A stretch of DNA of 36,627 bases. Source: Cochliopodium minus. Lineage: Eukaryota; Discosea; Himatismenida; Cochliopodiidae. Made by a program: the position numbers and the translations under genes. Every line of letters begins with the position of its first letter. The stretch's first letter is position 1. This document shows positions 25,274 to 36,627 of the stretch, piece by piece. Below the pieces are notes generated by a model. The model saw only the letters and a list, made by a program, of their open reading frames with translations. It had not been told where the DNA came from and searched no databases. Location: assembly GCA_024220525.1 (NCBI GenBank), contig JAMYWO010000025.1:169914-206540 (forward strand). Direction: 5' to 3'.

Positions 25274-26763
25274 ATGTTTAAAAAGGATGATAATAGAGGA
25301 ATAATTACTGATTTTGGTTCAAATAAAACTAGAATAGGTTTTTTAGGAGAAGATCATCCTTCACATATTATCCCTACATGCATAGGATACGATAACAATC
25401 AAGAAACTCTGTAAAAATTTTGCTCAAATTTTGCTAAACAAATAAATTTTGAGGTAGATATGGAAATGAAGTGAAAGAATCAAAGGATATAGAAGGATAT
25501 AAAAATATCTTCTGTAAATTGAAAATTTATATTTTAATGATTAAAACAATTAAACACTCATCCTTTTGATAGCTTCAAATGGATATGTTGATAATGTTAA
25601 TAACATGGAGGAATTTTTCGAATATTGTTTATTTAAAAGGTTGAAAGTGGGCGAAGAAGAAAAACTATCAGAAATAACTTTGACAAATCCAATGGGAAAT
25701 CCGAGACCAATTTTGAAGGTAAATAAATCATTATTTAGATTTTTAATCGAAAACAAATTAATTTAAATAAATGAAAAGAAAATGATTGAAATGTTTTTTG
25801 AAAAATTCAATACAAACGGATTTTCAGTTTTACCGTAAGTTAAATAATTTTTTTATTTAATAAAAATTTTCTTTAAAAAATATATTTTTCAAAAAAAAAG
25901 TGCAGTTTTTTGTGATTTTTATGCTTCAGGGAAATTCTCAGGATATGTAATAAATTCAGGGAATAGCAGGACTCAGGTAATAGGGTTATATGAAGGATAT
26001 TTGATGAAAGAAACAATAAAAAACTTTAATTTGGGTTCTTTGCATATCCAAAAGCAATTATCTTCTTTATTTAGAATGAAAGGAATTAACTTTGAAGAAT
26101 ATATGGGAAATAATTTCATATTAAGTGATTTACAAGAGAAAGTATGTCGTGTTCCTCTTGATTTTGACACTTTTCTTAAAAATATGAAAGAACCTTGTTC
26201 ATCACAAAAATATGAAATGCCAGATGGAAGGGTTATCGAAATAGGAAGGTAATTCATAAAAAAAAAATTTTTTAAAAATTTTTAAAAATACAATCTTATT
26301 GTAAATAGGGAAGCTTTTATTAGCGGAGAAACATTTTTTACACCAAAATTATTCATTGATAAAGATTCAGATTTTCCTTCCATAACTGAATTAGTTAATA
26401 TGATTCTTTTAATCAATTTTTTAAAATTAAATCCTTTTTAAACTATAAAAAAAAAAGGTTGCAGAAAGTTATAATCAAACAGAGATGGATCTTAGAAAAC
26501 CTCTTCTTCAAAACATCATTCTTACAGGAGGATCATCCAAGATGAAAGGATTTAAAGATAGGATAAAAATTGAACTTTCTAAAGTTTATCCTTCTTCTTC
26601 AAAATTTAACATCAACACTCCTGATGACATTGACATCAGCACTTGGATTGGTTTATCTATTTTTTGTTCTCTTTCTTTTACAAGACACAGGGCAATACTA
26701 AGAATGGAGTATGATGATGATGGTGCAGATGCAATGAATAGAAAGTTTTACAATTTGTTTTAA
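25274..26763 (+). CDS. divergent actin-related protein
   Basis: Seven exons: 25274-25410, 25458-25513, 25573-25718, 25779-25834, 25901-26248, 26309-26393 and 26458-26763, 377 residues, the length of actin itself (375). The actin-fold order is clear: phosphate-1 loop ITDFGSNKTRIGFLGEDHP, NGYVDNVNNMEEFFEY (actin 'GIVTNWDDMEKIWHH'), LTNPMGNPRP, FYASGKFSGYVINSGNSRTQV (phosphate-2 region), LYEGYLMKETI, EMDLRKPLLQNIILTGGSSKMKGF (adenosine loop), and ISTWIGLSIFCSL then EYDDDGADAMNRKF at the end. The canonical DSGDG of phosphate loop 2 reads NSGNS, so the first Asp, which helps organise the catalytic metal and water, is Asn. It may bind ATP without normal hydrolysis. I cannot assign it to a numbered Arp class. 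Confidence 0.88.
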
Positions 26764-26828
26764 ATAAATTGTCGGTTTTTAAAGTTTATTTATATTTTTT
26801 CGTTTATAAAAAAAATATAAAAAAAAAA

Positions 26829-27458
26829 ATGGAAAATAGTTTATTTGAAAATGTGAAGAATTTGACAAAAGATTCGATTAAATTTGAAGAAGAGGAAACA
26901 GATTTAAAATTGATTAAAAATATTACATTGGAAAATGAGGATACTTGCCTTGGTTCTTCAGAAATATTATTAAAATTGAACAGTAATTCAGCAAATAAAT
27001 TGGGTATTCATCAATTTCAAAAAATTCTCTTAAATTTTAATTTGATAAAAAAAGGAATAAGACTTTGGGGAGATGCAGTAATTATTAAAAATTTCATATA
27101 TAATTTATAAAAAATTAAATTTCGGATCTGATTAAAGGAACTAGTTATAAGAAAAATAAAGCCAACCCCAAACAAAAACTCAAAGTTCGATCCAAGAGCT
27201 TTGCCATATACATTCGAAGAGTTTGTAGCACAAATAATGTATACCAGAAATTCTTTCGATTGGGACAAAACAGAATTGAAAGAAGACACCTGGGAAGCAA
27301 TATTAGATATCTTAGGAGATGATATTACTCCAACAAAAGCGAAATTAACAGGAAAGCCATTAAGAACGGTAAAGTTAGTTTATAATGGGAATGAATATCT
27401 TTTGTTGGCACAGGGATCTGATAACAATTTTTACTATTTACAAACATCTTATTCTTAA
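26829..27458 (+). CDS. unrecognised 189-residue protein
   Basis: Two exons, 26829-27077 and 27138-27458, joined in phase 0. The N-terminal half is acidic (FEEEETDLKLIKNITLENED) with a predicted helix-rich GIHQFQKILLNFNLIKKGIRLWGDAELVIRKIKPTP. The C-terminal half has good composition (PRALPYTFEEFVAQIMYTRNSFDW; DDITPTKAKLTGKPLRTVKL; NEYLLLAQGSDNNFYYLQ). There is no signal peptide or membrane segment. Its start is 65 bases after the stop of the actin-related gene, same strand. I do not recognise a family. Confidence 0.65.
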
Positions 27459-27549
27459 ATTCAAAAAAAATAAATAATCTAATGTTTCTTCGATAACTAT
27501 TTCTTTTCAATAAAAAAAAACTTTCTTTGAAAAAAAAAAAACTTTTATT

Positions 27550-28663
27550 TTAATTCTTGGGAATTTCGAGTTCAGACCTTATCAAATCAAAAAACTCCAA
27601 AAGATTAGATTGAACAGCAGTATTTATGATTGAGGTAGGTATCCATCCAAAAAGTTTTGCTAAAAAATAAATTGTAAATTTATAAAGCTTCTTCTTTAAA
27701 AGTTTTAATTTTTTTGTGTTTTACCTCCCACAATGTAAGAGATGATACATGTATCATTTGTATCAGATCTTATCAACCATCCACTTGGCAATGTTATTCC
27801 TCTAATTGTATCTTTTTCTCTGTGTGATTCAGGTATGGTGTATTCATCTTCATCAAGACCATATCCAATTGAAAAATAGGAATTTTCACTTCTAAAATTT
27901 TTTCTGTGAAAAATAAATAAAAATCTCCACCAAATATTTTACAGTTAAGGTTATTTACCTCAATGTTGCAAATATTCTTGATGAAATCAATTTTCCCCAA
28001 CCATTTGAAGATGTGAACCTATTATAAAAGGTGTGAATATAATTATTGAAGCTTATTATTTTATTTATCTAAAATACTTACACTATATCAATGTTATTCT
28101 CTTCATCTATAAACTCTATCCTAAAGAATAAAGAAGATCAGAATTCACCAAAATTTCAATTTATTCGAATTATATATGTCAAAGAAGTAAAAAAAATTTA
28201 TGATTATTGTATGGATAGATGCATTTCAAGTATTAAAACTTAAATATATTATTATATGGTGGGTATTATCAATATCTTTTAGAAATATATTATATTTTAA
28301 ACCTTGAATAATCTTTATTGCTTTTATCCCATTTCTTCCTGTTTTCAAATATCTCCAAAAATTCTACAACGTTATCCAAACTGGCATTTATTTTTCCTTG
28401 TCCTCTTATTATTCTTCCCATATGTTTAAATTTATTTTGCAAATCATTTGGTTGTAATTCTCTATTTGTAAATATAAGATTGGATTGATTTGATAAATTG
28501 ATGGTGAATTTCAAAATTGTTATTGCCTGAAATATGTTTTAACATTATTCTTTTCAGTTGAAAATGTCCAATTATCAAAGGAATCAATGGAAAGAAGATT
28601 CTTCATTCCCTCCAAATATTCAATAGATAACAAATTCTTTAAATTATCCTTTTTATTCTCCAT
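27550..28663 (-). CDS. START (StAR-related lipid-transfer) domain protein
   Basis: Exons 28663-28544, 28526-28303, 28120-28082, 28018-27959, 27903-27725 and 27659-27550 give 243 residues, essentially one START domain. Landmarks: the first helix and WTFSTEKNN, GRIIRGQGKINASLDNVVEF then NRKKWDKSNKDYSR (START 'KWD'), RIEFIDEENNIDIVFTSS, FRSENSYFSIGYG, REKDTIRGITLPSGWLIRS (START 'RG...PsGw'), CIISYIVGG, and the C-terminal helix GWIPTSIINTAVQSNLLEFF. It should bind a lipid in a hydrophobic tunnel; the lipid is unknown. No targeting signal is seen. The junction between exons 1 and 2 is odd: the frame changes across 17 bases (28543-28527) that begin GT and end CAG. This is either an exceptionally short intron or a frameshift (error or mutation) right after VKTYFR. 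Confidence 0.82.
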
Positions 28664-28785
28664 TTTTTTAAATTTTTTTTCCCAATTCAAATTATATAGA
28701 TATCTGATTTTGATCTAAAATGAGGATGTACTTCGTTTGATTTTCATTTTCAAATGGCAAAGATAAAAAGTTTTTAAATTTTTAT

Positions 28786-28799
28786 TTTTGGCGCCAAAA
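28786..28799. promoter_or_regulatory. E2F/DP-type palindrome upstream of MCM6
   Basis: TTTTGGCGCCAAAA is a perfect 14-base palindrome containing the E2F consensus TTTSSCGC on both strands. It lies 31 bases before the MCM6 ATG and 122 bases from the START-gene ATG. In a sequence this AT-rich a GGCGCC core is striking. MCM genes are classic E2F targets in animals and plants, so the position supports G1/S control. Confidence 0.75.
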
Positions 28800-28830
28800 C
28801 CAAAAAAAAAAAAAAAAAAAAAAAGAAGGA

Positions 28831-31741
<2,911 letters not shown>

Positions 31742-31770
31742 TTAATTGAATAAAAAAAAATAAAAAAAAA

Positions 31771-32448
31771 ATGAAATTAATCATCTTTATAATAATCTTG
31801 ATCTCATTTATTTACGCCAAAGATATCAAAATCAGGCTTGTAAAATTGAATTATCATACTCTAAATATCAAATTTATTAAACCACATTCATTTTGAAAGA
31901 ATCCTAATGGAAAGCAAGAAGGTAACATTTATAATTTATTCTTTTTTTATATAAGATTCCATTACATTATCTCTTTCAGTTGTCACCATTAATGAAGGAT
32001 CATCAGAATGTGTTTTCACATATAATTGTTTGGGGGGTATATATTAATTATGATGACTCATCAAATTCATATCAAGTTGATATTGATCTATTTATTTATC
32101 ATATGATAGGTTCATCCGAAGAATGGGACTTCTCTATCAATTCGGATGGAAAACAGACCATGTGTTCGATTGGAAGAAGAGTATCCACCATGTTATTTAT
32201 GGATTGGAAATTGCAATTGAATGGTAAAATCATATATAACCATTTATATCAGATCATAACCTTTTTATTTACAAAATAATCAAAAAGGAATTTCAAATCC
32301 AAAGAATTCAAGAGAATTATCCGCTTTCACTGAAAATGGTAAAGCATTGTTGAGAGATGTTGATTTTACTGTTGAAGAATCTGACAAAGAAGCATTCATC
32401 AAATCCAAAAACAGAGGAGCACTTACCAATGTTGTTATTGTTGCTTAA
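31771..32448 (+). CDS. MYDGF: myeloid-derived growth factor (MYDGF) family secreted/ER protein
   Basis: Five exons: 31771-31839, 31900-31921, 31980-32036, 32110-32223 and 32288-32448, 140 residues. A classic signal peptide (MKLIIFIIILISFIYA) is followed by the family pattern: ECVFTYNCLGGSSEEWDFSI (human CMFTYASQGGTNEQWQMSL), TMCSIGRR, the region MLFMDWKLQLNGIS, SRELSAF, VDFTVEESDKEAFIKSKNRGALTNVVIVA (human family end 'FEVTKTAV...FKAELSKLVIVAK'). The two cysteines that pair in the animal protein appear present, plus one more. No KDEL-like tail follows VVIVA, so it is probably secreted rather than ER-retained. The second exon is just 22 bases. Confidence 0.85.
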
Positions 32449-32498
32449 ATAAATTTATTTAAAAAAAAAAAAATCATTGTTCAAATCTTTCAAAAAAA

Positions 32499-35400
32499 AT
32501 GAATCTAAAAAGAAGTATTGATTCAAAAACATTTGAATCATTGAAAAAAATTAAAAGTGTACCTATCATTTTCTTCATATATCTTTCAAAATAATTTTTT
32601 AACCTATCAAAATATAGGATAAAAATGAAACGCAAGATATAATAACACAACAAATTAATTTTTTGAAGACATCAAACAATATCTTTCAAAAAAGACAGGT
32701 ATTTTTTTTTTAAATACAAAATCTTTTTAGAATATAACCACATCATTAAATTTATATCATTCAAGATCTTCATCTATTTCCTTCAAATGATGAAAGAAAA
32801 TTTTGATAATTTGGAAATAAAGAAAAATCAACCCTTCTTTTTTGAAATATTGAAAAATGAAATGGATGAAGAGAACAAAGCGATATTAATAAAGCTATTG
32901 ACCTTTCTATCCTTGCAACCATCGATAGAATATGCATCATATGTTGAATATCTTCACAGAGAATTGGATTCGACAAAATCAAAAGAGATTAGAATAGTGA
33001 TAATAGAGAATCTATGCCAATTGATCAAAGCAAAAAACTTGAATAACAAGATTTTGTTAGAAAAATGCAGATCATATCTCAAAAAGAATCTTCATGATAC
33101 CCTCATGATGATCACACTCTTGAGGGTCTTCTCTCAGATCTGCCACGTGAGAGATTCGAAGGAGATGGAGGAGATGTTCTCAGAGTTTAGCGTGGATGCG
33201 AATGATGCGAGAGTAAGAAAAACAGGATATGAATGTTTAATCAATTTACAAACTAGAGGTAAAAAAAAAAAAAATTTGAAAAAGTTTTATTTGATGGATT
33301 AATTAAAAATTATTTGTTTTTCAATAATAAACAAGATTATTTTAAATTTTAAACCTGAAATTAGGTTTTACTCTTTCTCATTCATTATACCAAAAATGTG
33401 CAATCGTTGGTCTTCAAGACAGTTTTGAGGAAGTGAGATCAAATGCAATGAAGCTGGTGTGGATTCTTGGAACGATCTACCGAGACGAGCTCATTTCCAT
33501 CCCCAACAAAAAGAAGCCCGTCAAAATGTCCGACGACGCCTTCATAAAAATATGCAAGTCTGTCTCAGATTGGAGCGTCTCATGTAGAACACAAGCCTCT
33601 CTCTTCTTAGGGAGATTCCCTTCCATTTCTCTGAATTTGTTGCTTCAAACATTTGATAAAAAGTTGATAAAAGTGGATGAATTGGGGGAGAAGGGTGGTT
33701 ATGGTGGTGGCAATCCCAAGAACAAAAACTTTGCTAATCAGAGAATTTCTCTTGATTTTGGCGAGAAGGACAAGAAGAGGAAGAATTTGGATGATGAGCA
33801 CAAACATTTCAATGTTGTCAGTAAATATGAAATTGATTCTTCTGAAGTTTCCATCACAAAAGAGGATATTGGTGCTGTTGGTACAAAAATTTTTTAAAAA
33901 AAGATTCAAAATTCATTATTTATTCATTTTTTTTGAATTAATTTTTTTTTTTTTTTCAAATAATTTCAATAATAAAATTAATTAAAGGTGCTTTTGTACA
34001 CGGTTTGGAAGATGAGTTTTCTCAAGTTAGATCTGCTTCTGTTGACTCCATCTGTGAATTGAGTTTGAAAAACAACACCTTTGCAACCAAAGCTGTTGAT
34101 TTTTTGGTTGACATGTTTAATGATGAAATTGTAAAAATTAAAAAATATCAAAAATTATAAAAAATAAAAATAAAAATTTAAATAAAATTAAAAAATTAAA
34201 AAATTAAAAAATTAAAATTAAAAATAAAAATAAAAATAAAAATAAAAATAAAAATAAAAATAAAAATAAAAATAAAAATAAATAAAAAAAAATTGTTGAT
34301 AGGAAAGTGTGAGAGTTAATTCAGTTTCCAGTTTGAGAAAGATTGCAGAAAAAGTCACCCTGTCAGAAGAACACTTCAAAGTGGTTCTTTATCTTCTAGA
34401 AGACTCTTCTCAAAGAGTAAGATTTGCGATACACAATTTATTGGTAAAGAATGAATTAAAAAAATTTTATTCATTTTATTTTATTTTATTATTTGATATT
34501 TTATTTTTTATTATTTTATTATTTTATTATTTTTTATTTTTCATTTTATTTTATTTTATTTCATTATTTGATATTTTATTTTTTATTTTATTTTATTATT
34601 TTTTATTTTATTATTTTATTATTTTTTAATTTTTTTTATTTTTTTTTATTCTTCATTAAAGGGATGCATTCAACAATCTGATGCATTGTGCCTTAGCCAA
34701 ACAGTCACATCTATGTTGGACAGTATAAAGAGATACCCAGAAGACCAGAACAGCGTGTTTGAGTCATTAGTGAAGATGGGAAGATTGCACGGAAACTTTA
34801 CTCAGTTTGTTCTCGAAGACTTGCTTCAAATTGATACCAAATTCATGTTAACTGAGAAACACGTTCATGATCAAACTTGTAAAAATCAAAAAATATTAAA
34901 ACAAATAAATAAATAAAAAAATAAAAAAATAAAAAAATAAAAAAATAAAAAAATAAAAATAAAAAAATAAAAAGAAAATAAAATAAAAAATAAAAAAATA
35001 AAAAAACAAAAAAATAAAATAATAAAAAACAAAAAATAATAAAAATAAAAAATAAAAAAATAAAAAAATAAAAAACAAAATAATAAAAATAATAAAAATA
35101 AAAAATAAAAAATAAAAAAATAAAAAAAATAAAATTTAAAATAAAATGAAAATGATAAAATAAAAGATGTGGGATACTTGGTTCTCATTTTAAACTCTGC
35201 AAAGGTGAATCCAAATATAATCCAACTTTTGCCTTCTTACGCGATCAGACATTATTACTACCTAAGAGACCTTCACCCCAACATTTTTCCTCACCTCAAA
35301 ATAGAGCACAACGATGACAAAATCGAGTTTGATCAAGATTTTACCGACTCTCTTCTTGTCAAAGAACATAATGAGGAGAATTATTTGGATGATTGCTTCT

Positions 35401-35575
35401 TTAGAATTTCAAAAGTTTCAGAAGACATACGTGATGGCCATTTTGAAAATTTCTCCCATTCCATTGATTTGATCGAAAAAGGTAGAAATCTTTTTTTTCT
35501 TCTAGGGATGTCCAAAAATATTACAACAGTTTAAATTTTGTTAGTAAAAATTTTATATCCGCTAACAAAGTTGTN
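32499..35575 (+). CDS. INTS4: Integrator complex subunit 4 (INTS4), 3' part missing
   Basis: Exons: 32499-32558, 32618-32698, 32766-33258, 33365-33880, 33988-34130, 34303-34443, 34662-34878, 35167-35481 and 35545 to the N at 35575. About 665 residues are present; human INTS4 has 963. HEAT repeats throughout. Diagnostic segments: AMKLVWILGTIYRDELISIP with DDAFIKICKSVSDWSVSCRTQASLFLGR, LQTFDKKL, DIGAVGAFVHGLEDEFSQVRSASVDSICEL, VDFLVDMFNDEIESVRVNS, VLYLLEDSSQRVRFAIHNLL, GYLVLILNSAKVNPN and YAIRHYYYLRDLHP. INTS4 joins INTS9/INTS11 in the RNA-cleavage module of Integrator, which ends snRNAs and attenuates RNA polymerase II. The gene stops at an N followed by sequencing adapter, so the C-terminal third is lost to an assembly fault. 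Confidence 0.93.
34140..34298. repeat. A-rich hexamer repeat in an INTS4 intron
   Basis: Intron 5 of INTS4 is filled with tandem AAAAAT units (clearest 34215-34285). Confidence 0.8.
34444..34661. repeat. T-rich imperfect repeat in an INTS4 intron
   Basis: Intron 6 of INTS4 consists almost wholly of TTTTA/TTATT blocks, including a duplicated segment 'TTATTTGATATTTTATTTTT' (about 34490 and 34563). Translation of it gives only Phe/Tyr/Ile-rich nonsense. Confidence 0.8.
34889..35160. repeat. A-rich heptamer repeat in an INTS4 intron
   Basis: Intron 7 of INTS4 (288 bases) is a long run of AAAAAAT-type units with point variants. Confidence 0.8.
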
Positions 35576-35589
35576 CGCTCTTCCGATCT
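35575..35589 (+). other. N followed by Illumina adapter end (sequencing artefact)
   Basis: Directly after the single N at 35575 the 14 bases CGCTCTTCCGATCT equal the 3' end of the standard Illumina paired-end adapter. This GC-balanced string is out of place in the surrounding AT-only repeat and sits where INTS4 breaks off. Confidence 0.95.
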
Positions 35590-35675
35590 ATTTTATTTAT
35601 TTTATCATTAATTTACTTTTATTTATTTTATTTTATTTATCAAATTTATTTTATTTATCAAATTTATCAAATTTA

Positions 35676-35728
<53 letters not shown>

Positions 35729-35860
35729 ATTTTATTTATCAAATTTATCAAATTTATCAAAATTTATTTTGTTTTATTTTATTTATCAAATTTATTTTAT
35801 CATTAATTTAATTTTATTATTTTTAAATTATATTATTAAAATTAATTTATTATTATTATT
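35590..35860. repeat. T-rich repeat tract with five TTTCTTTTA units
   Basis: Low-complexity tract right of the adapter. Units include TTTATCAAA (35636-35670, 35735-35800) and five exact copies of the 9-mer TTTCTTTTA (35681-35725). It is probably intron sequence of the PH-domain gene to the right, joined wrongly to INTS4. Confidence 0.7.
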
Positions 35861-35865
35861 TTTAG

Positions 35866-36405
35866 AGGGAAAGTTGGTTGGACATCTCGCTTGATAGTCT
35901 TCCCAAAAACGAGGAGCTCCAACCTTTTTCAGGATTTTTAAAGGAGAGAATTGGAAAACACATCAAAAACAAGTATCTCATGTTACACAACGGTTTGTTA
36001 CTTTCTTTCAAAAGTAAAGGGGTAAAAAAATGAAAAAAAAAATAAAAAAATAATGAACATGACAAAAAAATTATGAAAAACAATAAAATAATAAAAAAAA
36101 TATGAAAATTTTTAAAAAAATTAAAATTAAAAAAAAATAAAAAATTTTTAAAAAAATTAAAAAATTTGTTGAAAAAATTAAAATTGAAAAAAAGATTAAT
36201 TTGATTTTTTTTTTGTTGATAGGCAACAAAACCATTGGACATGATTAGACTGAACGAAATAATAGAAATAAAGCAAAATGTGCTGAATAACAAGGAATTC
36301 AGCGTCTTCGTCAAAAAAGTACCTCCCATCAAACATTACTACATCGCTGACACTCAACTCAACTGTATTCAGTGGCTTAGATCTCTCTCTGTAGAAATGA
36401 ATTAA
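35866..36405 (+). CDS. C-terminal PH domain of a gene with its 5' end missing
   Basis: Two exons, 35866-36021 and 36223-36405, joined in phase 0 and ending at TAA. The ~112 residues form a pleckstrin-homology domain: FSGFLKERIGKHIKNKYLML (first strands), HNGLLLSFKSKG, PLDMIRLNEIIEI, EFSVFVKK, KHYYIADTQLNCIQWLRSL (C-terminal helix with the invariant Trp). PH domains bind phosphoinositides or proteins. The upstream acceptor at 35865 requires phase 0 and does not join to INTS4, whose preceding exon reads into a stop if spliced here. INTS4 has no PH domain in known relatives. I infer this is the end of another gene brought next to INTS4 by misassembly. Confidence 0.75.
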
Positions 36406-36601
36406 CAAATTTTTAAATCAATTTATTTAATTAAAAATGAAATAATAAAATTAAATTAAATATTTATAAATAATAAAATATAAAATTAAATAATAAAATT
36501 AAATATTAAAATATTTATAAATAATAAAATTAAATAATAAAATATTTTGAAAATAAATAAATAAATAAAAATGAAAAAGAAATTTTGGAAAAAGAAAATA
36601 C
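36406..36601. other. AT-only spacer
   Basis: About 195 bases of almost pure A/T after the PH-gene stop, with repeated 'ATTAAATAATAAAAT' blocks. It presumably contains convergent 3' regions or an intron of the minus-strand gene entering from the right. Confidence 0.4.
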
Positions 36602-36627
36602 CTCTTCCATAAATGACTTTGTTGTTA
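36602..36627 (-). CDS. possible exon end of a further gene (partial)
   Basis: On the minus strand the last 26 bases end ATGGAAGAG|GTATTTTC, a plausible donor after coding-like sequence that reads NNKVIYGR in one frame. Base composition is less AT-biased than the adjoining tract. Too short for identification. Confidence 0.3.

Noticed and set aside
34481-34681. Frames of Phe/Tyr/Ile only over intron repeats of INTS4, and similar frames at 34886-35188
   Set aside because: Pure translation of A/T microsatellite, flanked by good splice sites of INTS4.
35482-35505. 24-base intron in INTS4 ending at TCTAG
   Set aside because: The continuation reaches a stop within ten codons. A 63-base intron ending at 35544 gives an open frame instead.

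Overview
The window is nuclear DNA of an AT-rich, mitochondriate, free-living-type protist. Genes are tightly packed and broken by many short GT-AG introns with T-rich 3' ends and 'YTAAY'-like branch sequences. The gene set (ROC-type GTPase, Sel1 and ankyrin proteins, two CHMP4/Snf7 genes, LMF, MYDGF, Integrator INTS4, MCM6, m-AAA protease) suggests an amoebozoan or similar amoeboid or amoeboflagellate lineage; I cannot name a species. TAA and TGA both act as ordinary stops. No rRNA, tRNA, CRISPR, transposon or virus-like element was recognised.

Most genes had to be assembled by hand from exons. In every multi-exon model below, intron phases match at each junction and the spliced length is a multiple of three. 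For genes interrupted by a window edge or an N, this holds up to the break.

Layout. 1-1302 (+): PA-domain seven-helix receptor-like protein, 5' end outside the window. 1349-1648 (-): small single-span membrane protein. 1964-2975 and 3327-3992 (-): two tandem CHMP4/Snf7 ESCRT-III genes. 4146-6110 (-): lipase maturation factor. 6383-8576 (+): ankyrin protein with a cysteine-rich tail. 8808-10665 (+): PLP aminotransferase. 10841-11704 (+): leucine-rich-repeat-like protein. 11826-14336 (-): unrecognised gene with long repeat-filled introns. 14372-15840 (+): CDC123. 15926-20501 (+): Sel1-MORN-ROC fusion in 13 exons. 20667-23627 (-): mitochondrial m-AAA (FtsH/AFG3) protease, cut before its peptidase domain at a single N. 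23831-24852 (+): F-box protein. 25274-26763 (+): divergent actin-related protein. 26829-27458 (+): unrecognised protein. 27550-28663 (-): START-domain protein. 28831-31741 (+): MCM6, with a perfect E2F-type palindrome just upstream. 31771-32448 (+): MYDGF. 32499-35575 (+): Integrator subunit 4, cut at a second single N that is followed by Illumina adapter sequence. 35866-36405 (+): C-terminal PH domain of an apparently different gene. 36602-36627 (-): possible exon end of a further gene.

The genes do not form one pathway. Local links are two ESCRT-III paralogs in tandem, and MCM6/MYDGF/INTS4 packed head to tail with gaps of 29 and 50 bases. Two single-N joins each sever a conserved gene and are probably assembly artefacts. 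The best biological leads are the Sel1-MORN-ROC protein, the ankyrin/Cys-rich protein, the actin-related protein with a changed nucleotide loop, the E2F-like site, very small exons (one carrying the whole Walker A lysine loop), a candidate GC-AG intron, and a possible 17-base intron.
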